The translations under genes were made by a program, and so were the position numbers. Below the pieces are notes generated by a model. It had not been told where the DNA came from, ran no database searches, and was given only the letters and a program-made list of their open reading frames with translations. DNA of 64,000 bases from the NCBI GenBank assembly GCA_033439765.1, contig JAULSN010000007.1, positions 1,550,001-1,614,000 on the forward strand, written 5' to 3'. The stretch is from Lasiosphaeria ovina (taxonomy: Eukaryota; Ascomycota; Sordariomycetes; Sordariales; Lasiosphaeriaceae). Below, one piece after another: positions 46,756 to 57,105 of the stretch (position 1 is its first letter; each line of letters begins with the position of its first letter).

Positions 46756-47274
46756 ATGGGAAAGGTTCACGGAAGGTAAGGCGTGCCCCCCTCACGCTAT
46801 TTTTATAGCAACAACAAAATCGCTAACCTCGTTCTTTCGATTGCAGTTTGGCTCGTGCCGGTATGCATCCTCTCGCACCCACCACCGTCGACACCGCCAC
46901 CGACATCTGCCATGATCTGGACGGACTCTGACACATCTCTACAGGAAAGGTCAAGTCTCAGACCCCCAAGGTCGAGAAGCAGGAGAAGAAGAAGGTCCCG
47001 TACGTTTAGTCTCCGGATTCTTTTACAGACAGCGAGTTGGAGTGGGCACGTTGTTTCTAACCATTTGAACAGTAAGGGCCGCGCGAAGAAGAAACTGCAA
47101 TACACCCGCCGTTTCGTCAACGTCACTCTGGTTGGCGGCAAGCGCAAGGTCAGTTTTCTTCATGATCCTAGGGGGAGGCCGGAGGCCGAGTTTCGCCCCT
47201 CCGCCTAAAGAGAAGCGGGAGCCTAACTGACATGTGCACCCGCGACACAGATGAACCCGAACCCCACTGCCTAA
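46756..47274 (+). CDS. RPS30: 40S ribosomal protein eS30 (RPS30), five exons
   Basis: No single long ORF exists; the gene is built from exons 46756-46775, 46847-46860, 46945-46999, 47073-47148 and 47251-47274. All have GT...AG introns (73-102 bp) and consistent phases. The joined 62-aa product starts MGKVHGSLARAGKVKSQTPK, continues VEKQEKKKVPKGRAKKK and LQYTRRFVNVTLVGGKRK, and ends MNPNPTA, which is eS30 throughout. There is no ubiquitin-like fusion, as is usual in fungi. Exon 2 is a 14-nt microexon. The protein sits in the small ribosomal subunit near the decoding centre. The many introns in a tiny gene fit the intron-rich pattern of fungal ribosomal protein genes. Confidence 0.96.
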
Positions 47275-48208
47275 GTGACTCACCGGCGGTGACATTCTTC
47301 TTTCCGGCGAAGCCCTCAACAGGCAATATTTTCCCGAGGGCAACCTTCTCTGCTTCCGTTGAGAATGTTTCTGTGAACGGCAAATGTCAGTCACTTCCCT
47401 TCGGAGGAGGGGGGAACGAACTTTGGTCGGCAAAAAAAAGGAGTGGAATCTAGTTTTTTGGTTCCAAAAAGCCTCACAGAACACCATGGTCATCAATTTA
47501 CCACCGCACTGGCTTTTCTGTACTGGACATGGGGACGCCACATTCGCGCTGGGGATGGAGATGAGGGATGAAGGGGGCATGCTACTAGCGATGCTTTATG
47601 TCTGTATATTTTGAGGGAGGACACTCGACTAGAGAAGACCTCGACACACACTCTCTCTGCTACAATCCCCCTGGATGGAGGGAGTACTCGGCTTCGAGTA
47701 GACGCAAAGCAACAAACCAAACCAAAACCCCCATTGTGCCCCTTTAATGGTTGCTCGTGTGATCGTTCCGTGTTACTTGGAATATACCATCCGGTCTCTA
47801 TGGCGGCTGCGTACGTGTAGGTTCGTAAATTAAATTATGATTTGAATGCTGGAACCCGTCTTCAGGGGTTATATACTGAGCAAATCAAAAACAGAGACAC
47901 AATTTTCCGAGTTCACAGCCATGGGCTGAGCCCCTCCCAAGTCGAAGTAGATCAAAAATGAAGCAGAGACACTGTGATGTGTTGGGTGTCAGGTAAAGAT
48001 GTTGGAATAGCGACATTCATGACCGTGCCTTTGGTGTAGGAGGGAGGTGGCGTGAGTCACGTGATCGCGCGGGGCTCGCGCACACATCCACTAAAACCAG
48101 GATCGCACAACCCTTCTCCCTTGGCAATAGAGCATACAATATATAGCAATCACAACCCCCCATTCAGTAGTACTACTACACTCCCTCTTGGACCCAGCCC
48201 ATAGTGTT
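47275..48208. other. 3' flank of eS30 and dispersed repeat
   Basis: 3' UTR and intergenic sequence without a supported gene; from about 47995 it is the dispersed repeat described separately. Confidence 0.5.
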
Positions 48209-48240
48209 ATGACCAGAATACCACGAACAAAAGACACCAA
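47995..48240 (+). repeat. Dispersed repeat, copy B
   Basis: Inverted relative to 22008-22227, with several near-identical stretches (CACGTGATCGCGCG, GGGCTCGCGCACACATCCAC, CTCCCTCTTGGACCCAGCCC, ATACCACGAAC). It ends at an ATG in both copies, so it looks like a duplicated 5' flank. Here the ATG is followed by an open frame. Confidence 0.75.
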
Positions 48241-48340
48241 GTATTTTTCTGGCCCGACGTTGAGTGGCAGCCAGAAACGTGTTTACCCACCCCTTCGCGG
48301 GAGAAACCGCACGGTTTCCATTTCACTGTTCCTGATATAG
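48209..48340 (+). CDS. Short ORF (43 aa) started by dispersed repeat copy B
   Basis: The frame starts MTRIPRTKDTKYFSG and ends SISLFLI, two bases before the end of the F-box-like gene on the other strand. The ATGACC start is shared with repeat copy A, where the next codon is TGA. It is probably the surviving start of a truncated gene; real translation is doubtful. Confidence 0.25.
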   Translation: MTRIPRTKDTKYFSGPTLSGSQKRVYPPLRGRNRTVSISLFLI

Positions 48341-48342
48341 AA

Positions 48343-49547
48343 CTAATCCCGTATGTTTTTGAGAACGAGGGCCACATACTTCCAAACTTTGTAGTTAGCC
48401 GTGACCGTGCTGTTATCATCATCGCATTCGCCGTGCGCCTCGGACAGCTTCTTGGAAACTAGGAACTTGGGCCAGTGGCGGTGGCTGAAAACTCCGAGAG
48501 CGAAGAAGAGGCGAATAACCAGTAGCGCAAGCTCTGGACTGCTCTCCGCGCCATCCATGGCTTTCTGGTAGCCGCACTCCGTGATCTGTAACCCACGGGG
48601 GAAGACATGTTAAAAAGCTTGTTTGTTGAAACAACGAATTCAATCTTTGGTAGCAATGACCACGACCAGTCGGAATAGTAAATTCCCTTATGGAGACTCA
48701 CCTCCCAGGTCTGATGACGAGATAAAGCCGCTCCCCCGCGAATCAGCCAGAACAGCCACTTGATCCTATCGCAGTCCATCGGGTCCGCCAGGAGGTGGTC
48801 GGGGATCCGCGTGGCCGGGTGCAGGTCTATGTAGCGCTGCCTCCGCCAGTCTCGGTCGCAGTCAACAAGACGGATGAACTGTGGCTTTTCAAACCACTCC
48901 CAGTCACTGCCGAGGCAGGCTTCGAGGTCACAGGCGTGACCGAAACCGCCCCGGCCGTGTCTAATTAGGCGATCTCGCAGCTCGAGCTGGTCCGGTCTTC
49001 CTCCAGCTCTAGAGCCTCCATCTCTATCCATATAGCGGTACTCGTCTAAAGTATCCGCATGCTGGTAGTGGCGCCCCTCGCCGTGGCGCCGGTACCACTT
49101 CTTCTGCGCGTCCAGCAGCAGCGCGAGGCTCATGCGCGGGCAGGCGAGCACGGCGCTCTGGAACTCGGGGTTGCCGCCGACGCGGTGGTAGTCGGCCTCG
49201 TAGTCCCTGTACGAGCGGATTTGGGATCTGACGCACCCGAACCACAGGTCCCAAGTCGGCCCGAACGCGGCCACCGCCAGCTCCGACAGGAACGAGCGGC
49301 CCGACAGTAGGCGGCCGATGCGCAGGCTGCTGCGCGGCAGGTTCAGGTTCTCCGACATGAAGAGGATCTGCTCGAGGATCTCGGCCGGCAGCCGCTCGAT
49401 GGGCGCCGCGGGCTTCTTTTTCTTATTCTTCTTCTCTCTGCTGCGCCTTGCCTCGCCGAGCGCTCGCTTGAACCGCCCGGGGTCGGGAGGACGCCAGCCC
49501 TTCTTCCGGGGGCCCTTCCCGCGGACCTTGACCGGGGTTAATTTCAT
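48343..49547 (-). CDS. F-box-like protein, two exons
   Basis: Exon 1 is 49547-48702 and exon 2 is 48585-48343, with a 116-bp intron (GTGAGT, TTACAG) in phase 0; 362 aa. The start MKLTPVKVRGKGPRKKGWR was chosen over upstream codons because the preceding frame looks like leader. After a Lys-rich stretch comes an F-box-like helix set, IERLPAEILEQILFMSENLN, then LPRSSLRIGRLLSGRSFLSE, the usual layout of fungal F-box-like proteins that recruit targets to SCF ubiquitin ligases. The rest has no known repeats. The C-terminal exon (ITECGYQKAMDG...) is well supported by the splice. Targets are unknown. Confidence 0.75.
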
Positions 49548-50462
49548 GGTTTTTGTCTGAGCTGGGGCTTTGTAGAGATTTCCCAGCAGAAGAAAGACGG
49601 GTCCAGAATCCTGGTGTTTTGTGGTGGTGAGAGGCTCCGTATTTTGGGAGATAAAGAACTGTAGGTTATCTAATAAGAGGGAAACATGGCGCAATTGCTT
49701 GGTTTGAGCTCCCAACTTTGGAAAACCTGCCTGCCACGGGAATGAAGAGAAGAGAAGAGAAGAGAAAGAGAAAAAAGAAAAAAGAAGAAATTTGAGGGGG
49801 AAAAGACCCGAACTGCCTCAAGACGCAGAGATAATGCAATTAAAAACCGCTTCAAATCCCACGACAACCAGTCCGCAAGTTAGGCCGCAGAGAGAGCTTT
49901 CCATGAATGAATAGATACAATATGTTTATCTCAGCAGGCTCAGACCTCTTTTTCAGGCGTAGAAAATAAAGGAAGGTGCCTGCGGCACCCCCCCCCATAA
50001 AAGAAGGCACCCTAGACCGCATTCGTATCCTGTGACCCGCAAATTTTTGGTGTGGCACAGATAGACCCACTTGGACCCACATTGCACAGAACGCCTGAAA
50101 AAGAGGTCTGAGAGAAAAATGTTGCCGGGGGGGGGCATAGCTCTCTGCGCCCCATACAAATAGAAAAAATGTCAAAAAGTTATCCTGCAACTGCACAACA
50201 ACAACACATCTTCAAAATATGAAAATATATGTCTGAGGATGCTGAGACGCGCGCAAGTCTTTTGGTATAATTTTTATGTCGTTGGAGGAAGTAGAAGTGT
50301 CATTCGTAATGTCAAACGGAAAAACAACCATAGATCTCTGTCTTTTTGCCGTGACCTTCATCCCAACTATGCCATCACAACAGGGCCGAAAAATCTGAAA
50401 ATTTGCACATAGAATGCCCTCGCGCAGGGCATCCTCCGCATGTAATCTTTTCCTCCTACAAC
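49548..50462. other. F-box gene promoter, then left part of a mobile-looking composite
   Basis: 49740-49800 is a purine-rich GAGAA tract. From about 49920 the sequence is AT-richer and appears to be the 5' flank of a helicase gene copied in with the element. It holds G/C homopolymers near 49985 and 50126. Confidence 0.45.
49975..49989. repeat. Hairpin, left border of the 50-52 kb composite
   Basis: GGTGCC-TGC-GGCACC is perfectly palindromic around TGC. Its counterpart at 51841, read on the other strand, is GGGGCC-TGC-GGCCCC. Confidence 0.6.
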
Positions 50463-50508
50463 CTACCTCTTCCATTTGACCTCCCGGAAGACCGCCCGCA
50501 CCGCCAAA

Positions 50509-50700
50509 ATGGACGAAAATGCGCGTAAAAAGCGCATCAACGACGTGATCTGTAAGATCACAGGCGCAAAGGAAGCCCGCCAGGGACAGGTTGAGGCAGT
50601 ATATCGGCTTGTACACCAGCAAAAGGATACAGTCCTCGTCGCCGCGAGCATATATAGGCCAAGAACATCTCTCAAGAAAGAGCTGTTATTGCGTGCGTAG
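50509..50700 (+). pseudogene. Helicase gene start, truncated before Walker A
   Basis: MDENARKKRINDVICKI, then ARQGQVEAVYRLVHQQKD and TVLVAA match the N-terminal Q-motif-like region of fungal RecQ/DEAD-type helicases (R-x-x-Q-x-E-A-v, kDtvlVaaTGxGKS). At about 50648, exactly where TG(F/S)GKS should follow, the sequence switches to the antisense DUF6589-like gene and the frame ends at 50700. It is therefore a promoter plus first exon joined to foreign DNA. Confidence 0.5.
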
Positions 50701-50825
50701 CCGCCTGTAAATAAGGAGGCGAGTAGGAAGATTTGGGGGCTTTTCTCGTCGTCGAAGTCCATATTTGCCAGCTCTTTCTGGGTCATGCGCTGTCACAATA
50801 TTAGAACCATGATGGGAGAGAGACT

Positions 50826-50888
50826 CATGGGAATGGGATGAAGGGCCATGGGAATGGGACAGCGACCCATGGGAATGGGAGACATACC
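50826..50888 (-). repeat. Three-copy 21-bp minisatellite in the DUF6589-like intron
   Basis: CATGGGAATGGGA recurs at 50826, 50847 and 50868 (+ strand), i.e. every 21 bp. If the intron were retained the repeat would encode heptapeptides ending PFPW. Confidence 0.85.
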
Positions 50889-51574
50889 TGATTCTGTAGG
50901 ACCTGTGATAAAAAGGTCACCAGATTCGGGGCTTCTTTTTTGAGCGTTGGCCAGGCTTGTTTGAGTGTGTTGTCGAGCCATGTAGTATCACAGACTTGTG
51001 CAATAGTAGTAGGCACTGCAGACTGGCCCTTGAAAGGCTCAAATACACCAAAAGCTGGCTCTTTGATGAGCATCTTCATCTCCTTGCGTACAGTACTGCT
51101 GAAGGATGCCGCCTCCTCGACGTGGTCGTCACTGATAATCGTAATGCCTTGTGTTTTGAGGGCATCGCGAATGGAAGGATTCATGAGAGCCTGAGCAAGT
51201 CGCCGGGTTCTTGCCCCAGCCGTTGGAGTGCCCTCCTCTGTCCACCTGTATAGAAAGGCATCGATGTTGTATCTCTGAGGCTGATCTCCATCCCGTTGTG
51301 CGCGTTGGTAGTTGTTTTTGCGGCGTTGTGACCATATCTTCATGGTTTCCTGTAAAATATCGTCCGCTGGATGCACAGAATCGTCTGACTGGGCGTCTTC
51401 ATCGTCATCGCCGTCATCATATTGAGGGGCTTCTGCAGGGCCGGACTTCGTAGGAGAAGAGAGCTCAGGGGTGTTGCTCAGGCCAGTAAGTGAGCTTGTG
51501 TCATGCAGTCGCAGTGACAACGGCTGACTCCCGCCGGGAAGGCCTGCATCCTCATCCTCTGGCGCGCCAGACAT

Positions 51575-51720
51575 GTTCTAATGATAAAATTAGTACCGGA
51601 ATGCTCAGAATTTCTCGCGCTTTCGAATGGTACTAACGGCTTATTTTTGCGACGACTTTTGGTGTTGTTGTAGACCCGTAATTAGTTGAAGGTTGGTGGT
51701 TTGAAGATCTATGCCCGGGT
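51575..51720 (-). repeat. Shared 5' flank, copy 2
   Basis: Matches 838-985 at the left edge, in the same orientation, and lies just upstream of the DUF6589-like ATG. Confidence 0.65.
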
Positions 51721-51840
51721 CGATACACATTATGCACTCAGACCAGTACAGTGGCTCTTCTTCCCGGGTGTTGTGATTGGTTCAAATGTGTATTTGTGGG
51801 TCATATGTGGGTCAATGTCCCCTAAAATCTAAAAAATCGG

Positions 51841-51873
51841 GGCCGCAGGCCCCCCACTGGGGCGTAGCCCCTC
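51841..51873. repeat. Paired GC hairpins, right border of the composite
   Basis: GGGGCC-GCA-GGCCCC at 51841-51855 is followed by GGGGC-GTA-GCCCC at 51861-51873. Two perfect hairpins in 33 bp are unlikely to be chance and resemble element or terminator structures. Confidence 0.6.
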
Positions 51874-52147
51874 TTTGAGCCACGGTACTGGTCTGAGCTT
51901 GCTGAGATAACAATATGTAAGGTATGATGGAAGTTACTCGAGTGCTGGACTTGACCGGTTGGCCGGCTTGGCTGCCCCACTATAAAGTACGTACCGGGCC
52001 AGGGGGGTGGCTAGAACAGAAGCTTATTCCCAGGTTTAAGCTCTGACGACAATTATTATTTTTCTGCGCGCAAAGGGTCGTCGATTGAGCGAGCTCCAGC
52101 CCGGCGTTTTTCCCCCGACACGAACCCCCAGCCAGCTTGTCGCTGTC
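51874..52147. other. Promoter and leader of MRS2
   Basis: Short intergenic stretch before the MRS2 start; no other feature. Confidence 0.5.
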
Positions 52148-53978
52148 ATGCCGCCGGCATTGAAACCCGCAGCACCGTCGCAGAGCCTCCTCCGATTTCT
52201 GCGCGCGCAGTCCGAGGGTTTCGCCTTCTCTGGCCCGAGCCACGGCGCAACCTGCGTCGTCCGCCGCTGCCCCAATGCCGCTTCCTCGCGTCGCAATGTC
52301 TCGACTGGCGCCAGCACCAGCGCCAGCAGTACACCGCGGGTCCTTGTCAGGTATCTGGGCACGTCGTTGTCGCCCAGGCGCCCCGTCCTCGCCGTGATGC
52401 GGTCTGGGCTCGTGGATCTTGACGCCATCGTCCCCAGGTCGCTCGGCCGGAAACAGCGCACTATGGCGACCAGCTCGAACAACACACCGGAACAGACACC
52501 CACGCCTGACGCACCACCAGGCTGCATGCCAGACAAGATGCCCTACAAGCCCAACAGACCCACATGGCGGGATTGGATATTCCGGCGCGAGGACGCAGCG
52601 CATGCGGCATCGCAGCTGAAAGAGGAGGATCTTAGGATCCTGGGTGATCAAGCCGGCTCAATCTTCCCGCGCCGGCCCATGACGGCGAAGGCGGCGCTGG
52701 ACCCCCGGCTGCGGTGCACCGAGGTGGACGGGAGCGGGAACGTGATCATGGTTGACGGCGAGCTCAAGAAAAGCGAGCTCATTGCCAAGGTACGCTTTCG
52801 CCCTGCGTGGACCGTGCTTGAGGCCACGATGGCACATTATATATCGCGTCGTTGCCTGGCTAATCATCTATCTGAATAGTATGGGCTCCTCCCGCGAGAT
52901 CTTCGTAAGATTGACTCGTCGAACCTCCCGCACATCGTCGTCCGCCCCTCTGCCATCCTGCTCAACCTGCTACACTTGAAGGTGCTTATCAAGCACGACC
53001 GTGTCCTGCTGTTTGACGTCTACGGCTCAAGGACATCGTTTTCGCAATCGGCATTCATGTACGACCTGCAGGGGAAGCTGCAGCAGAAGCAGATGCCGGG
53101 CGCCAACAACCTGCCGTACGAGTTCCGCGCGCTCGAGGCGGTGCTCACGTCGGTGACGACGGAGCTCGAGGCCGAGTTCGGGACCGTCCGCGACCCTATC
53201 CTCCTCGTCCTCAGCGAGCTCGAGGACGTCATCGACCGCGAGAAGCTGAGGAGTCTCCTCTACCTGTCCAAGCGCGTTAGCACGTTTGAGCAAAAGGCGA
53301 AGTTGGTGCGCGACGCCATTGAGGAACTGCTCGAGGCCGACGACGATCTCGCGGCCATGTACCTCACCGAGAAGACGCACGATCTCTTCCGCGGCGAGGA
53401 CGACCACACGGAAATCGAGCTGCTCTTAGAGTCGTACAACAAGATTTGCGACGAGGTGGTGCAGGAGGCGAGCAATCTCGTCTCGAGCATCAGGAACACT
53501 GAAGAAATGTATGCACTCCTCTTTGCGGACCTTGATGGTGAAATTTCAGTCCAGCCCCGGCCCCAGCTAACAAGAGAAACCCGACATTAGTATCCGGGCG
53601 ATTTTGGATGCCAACCGCAACTCTCTGATGCTGCTAGATCTCAAGTTCAGCGTGGGAACGCTCGGGCTCGCCATGGGCACCTTCCTCGCGGGGCTGTACG
53701 GCATGAACGTGGAGAACTTCATCGAGGAGACCAACTGGGGCTTCGGGACGGTGACGGCCGTGTCGACCTTCTTCTCCATCATAGTCTGCTGGTACGGGCT
53801 CATCAAGCTGCGCAAGGTGCAGCGCGTCAGGATGCGCGTCGACAAGCACCACAGCGGCGACCGGAGCCAGTTCTTCCAGGAGGACCCCAACGCACTGCTC
53901 GACCCCACCAACCGCGAGCGCCTGAGGAGGATCAACATGATGAAGACGGTCAAGCAGCGACCGAAGCGCTGGTTTTAG
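52148..53978 (+). CDS. MRS2: Mitochondrial Mg2+ channel MRS2 (CorA superfamily)
   Basis: Three exons: 52148-52789, 52880-53508 and 53591-53978. Introns of 90 and 82 bp agree in phase (0 and 2); 552 aa. The N-terminal ~130 residues are rich in Arg/Ser/Ala and poor in acids, as a mitochondrial targeting sequence should be. The core has KYGLLPRDLRKIDSSNLPHI across the first splice and a long helical region (ALEAVLTSVTTELEAEFGTV). Two transmembrane segments follow, the first ending in the invariant LYGMN, then VENFIEETNWGF, the selectivity loop. The tail is basic. The family carries Mg2+ into the matrix. Paralogue Lpe10 cannot be fully excluded, but the GMN and E-E-x-NWGF pattern fit Mrs2. Confidence 0.95.
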
Positions 53979-55337
53979 GGTGCAAAGTTCGGAGGAAAGA
54001 GCACGATATACCAATATCTTGTGTCTCCTGAACCGGCCCCTTTTGTTTAATATATAAACAACGTTACAGGCTCTACGCATAATGTCTAGACGGGCGCTAG
54101 ATGGTGTCGGGGGTGTTAGAGGCTGGAAACGGAGCCGTGAAATTAACTAATTATTCCTCTCATCTTTGCATGCATGTAGCATATCATTTGTTTGTTAGAG
54201 AAAGGCTGTCTAATTCACGTCTCGGCTCATTGCTGGGCTGCCGTTTGTATATACTTCTTGCCTGGGTACCTATACAATGGAACAGCTGTAAACAGTGTAT
54301 GTCGAGGGTGAGGACGGGAATTTTCAGGGGTTACCTGTTGCCCTTTGGCGGGCTGTTCAGGCGCTTCCAATTGCACGTGCAATGGATCCAACGGATGGAT
54401 GGGACCTAGAACAAGGGCACTCGGGCACTCCCTTCACCCGGCCATGGTCCCATGTTTCCCCGCAGTTTAGCTATGTACGTGTACAAAACCCCACTACGTA
54501 ACAGGCAAGCCAGGCCCGGGATTCTCTCGCAGCTGCCGTTTGCCGGAACCCGGAGAGTGACGCATCTGACGCATTCATCCGAGTCCGTCCCTCTCCCCAG
54601 ATCTCGGCGCAGCAGCATCAGCGGCCTAAACGTGCGTTCACTTCAGCCTCGTTCACTCACCACCAACAACGCATACCATTCACAAACTCGTTCATCTCTC
54701 AGGGCAACTTGGAGGAAATCTAAAGAGGAAACAAACCCCTCAGCCATTGACGAGCAGGGAAATCCTAGTGAGGTTTTATTAACGTCGATCGATAACTCAA
54801 GGGGTCGGAGATCGGTCATTCCAATCAGGGTCACCACCGTCTTAGCTATTGACATTGGTATTGACTGTTGAACCTAACCTACTTTAAGTCATAAGAACAA
54901 CCAAAGGTCAGTTGGCCACTTCTCATCCCGTCTCGCTTCTCAACAAACGCACTTGGACTCTCGCCTCTTTCGGTCTCTCTCTGCTTGCCTCGAGATGTTG
55001 TCGAAACTCGGCCGACGCAGAGCCGCAAGCCTCACATCGGTGCACCTGAACAAACAACACAACGGCAGCGTATCCGGCCTGCGAACCACTCTCACCGAGA
55101 TGTTATTCATACGGATTCTGCTTCTTGGGCGTGCAGTCTGCACATCGAGAGCGAGTCCCCCTACCAAGAATCGTTTACTAACAAAAGACTCTTATGATGG
55201 CGACTCAGGCGCCGACATCGTCGTCCTCTTCTCACACTCTCACTCTCGCCTTCAACCTAGTCCCTGTCTCTGCCGCCACCTAGCTCTCGCCAACAGAGGA
55301 GCCTGCTGTCTCGCCCACCCAAAGCACAACGGCCAGC
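53979..55337. other. Intergenic and PPCS leader
   Basis: 3' UTR of MRS2, then promoter and 5' UTR of the ligase gene. A + frame at 54953-55384 overlaps the ligase start in another phase and looks like leader. Confidence 0.5.
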
Positions 55338-57105
55338 ATGGCGTCGAACAGCAACTCATCAGCGGCGGCGCCGCCCGCGCCTGAGACCCCGGAGGACCAG
55401 TACTTCAACACTAACCCGCCCCCCAAGGACCTCGACAGGCATGTGGCTCTCGCCCGCGACTTCATCAACTTCCACGCCGCAGCCGGCCGCCCGCTGGTGC
55501 TTGTGACGTCGGGGGGAACCACAGTCCCGCTGGGTATGTCTCTCAAAAACCGACTTGACTTCGTGTTGCTGATACAGGGGTGTTCCACAGAGAAGCAGAC
55601 AGTGCGCTTCATTGACAACTTCTCGGCCGGTACTCGCGGAGCAGTGCGTTTTTTCATATCATTTACTTTCTGCCTCCCTGTATTTTCGATAGTTGTGAGG
55701 CACGACCTTTGTCTTGAGTAAACACTTTGCTTATTTGAGACAAACGAACAGACGAGCGCCGAATACTTCCTCGAAGCCGGATACGCCGTTCTGTTTCTGT
55801 ATGCTGCTCTTTTCTTTTTTCTGGGGGTTTTTAGCCCACCCGGTGTTCAGGGGTTCATATACGTTGCTTATTGTTGGTTTTGTCAACCCATACCGACATC
55901 AGCTGACCCCCTTAACCACTGCAGGCATCGCCAGTTCTCTCTCTTGCCCTTCTCTCGCCACTACAGCCATGCGACGGACTGCTTCCTCGATTTCCTAAGG
56001 GAAGGCCCCGACGGCAGCGTCGTCGCCCGCGACGAGGACGCCGGCAAGATGCTGCACGTGCTCCGCCAGTATCGCGACGCCCGTGACCGCAACTTGCTGC
56101 TCGTGCTGCCCTTCGTCAGCATATCCGACTACCTCCACGAGCTGCGAAGCGTCACGCGGCTGCTGCGTCCGCTCGGCCCGCAGGCACTGCTGTACCTGGC
56201 TGCTGCTGTCAGCGACTTTTTTGTGCCGGTATGTAGACGATCCGAAGCGCAAAACGATCTTGTATGAAGCGGTCCTGACCAAGAGGGCTGACTTTTGCAT
56301 GTCTATTAGCCTGAGCGCATGTCGGAGCACAAGATCCAGAGCACAAACGCCGTCGATTCTGTCCAGAAAGGGAACAAGACGGCACCCACGACGACGGACG
56401 AGGAGATATTTGACAACTTTGACTCGTCGCCTGCCGTGCCCCGCAGCAAGCGCCTCGTGGTCGACCTCGACCCCGTCCCCAAGTTTCTCAAGAACCTCGT
56501 CGAGGGCTGGTCGCCCCAGGGCATGATCGTCTCGTTCAAGCTCGAGACGGACCCGACCATCCTGGTGCACAAGGCCCGCTACTCGCTAGAGCGGTACCAG
56601 CACCACCTCGTCATCGGCAATCTGTTGTATGTTGTTATTGTCTTTATGCACCAAGTTTTTTATGGGAGATTTTTGTGCTGACAGTCTACTTTATTCTTCT
56701 ACAGATCCACACGCAAGTGGGAAGTTGTGAGTCCCGCCCCTTTTCGTTTCTCTCCTGCTATTAGATCCTGAAAGCTACACCCCCCTTTTCGGTAAGATGC
56801 AAGGTATTGACTTGAGCCCCTGATGACAGGTGTTCGTTGCTCCCGGTCTCCCAGACCGCTGGATCCGTATCCCCATCCACAAGCAGCAACACAAGAGCAT
56901 TGCCGATGGCGGTTCCGCCGCCGCCACACCAGCAGAAGAGCTAGAACCAGAAGCCGCGGCCGTCGAAAAGGACGAGCCGCTCGACCCAAGGAGCCTGCCC
57001 GAGGGCGAGCCCGAGCTCGAGATTGAGAGCCTCATCATCCCCGCCGTCAAGGAGCTGCATGCTAGGTACATCAAGGCGTACAACGAGGGCAAGGCCCGCG
57101 GTTGA
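55338..57105 (+). CDS. CAB2: Phosphopantothenate-cysteine ligase (coenzyme A biosynthesis)
   Basis: Seven exons: 55338-55533, 55591-55643, 55752-55798, 55925-56228, 56310-56626, 56705-56726 and 56830-57105. All introns (57-126 bp) have GT...AG ends and matched phases; 404 aa. The eukaryotic PPCS core is plain: [13 protein letters not shown] joined to [18 protein letters not shown] (exons 1-2), [67 protein letters not shown] and [15 protein letters not shown]. It condenses 4'-phosphopantothenate with cysteine, the second step of the CoA pathway. An acidic Ala/Glu-rich insert (about 40 residues) near the C-terminus is extra relative to yeast. The 22-nt exon 6 is easily missed by gene callers. 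Confidence 0.95.

Larger units (their letters stand above)
50463..51574 (-). pseudogene. DUF6589-like gene, N-terminal part, truncated
   Basis: Exon 1 is 51574-50888 (229 codons) and exon 2 is 50789-50463; the 98-bp intron has GTATGT and GACAG in phase 0. The start MSGAPEDEDAGLPGG is acidic and Ser/Pro-rich. It is followed by MKIWSQRRKNNYQRAQRDGD, a helical region with KTQGITIISDDHVEEAA, APNLVTFLSQVLQNQ at the splice, and LLASLFTGGYARNNSSFLRD plus VLGLYMLA. This arrangement is how the large fungal DUF6589 family begins, including the R-N-x3-F-x3-(L/M)G-(L/Y)Y landmark. After about 50650 the frame reads antisense through a helicase gene start, so the protein is cut and the tail is meaningless. 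DUF6589 proteins are repetitive in many fungi and their function is unknown. Confidence 0.55.

Noticed and set aside
54953..55384. 143-codon + frame before the CoA ligase
   Set aside because: It overlaps the ligase start in another phase, has no family features and reads like a 5' leader.
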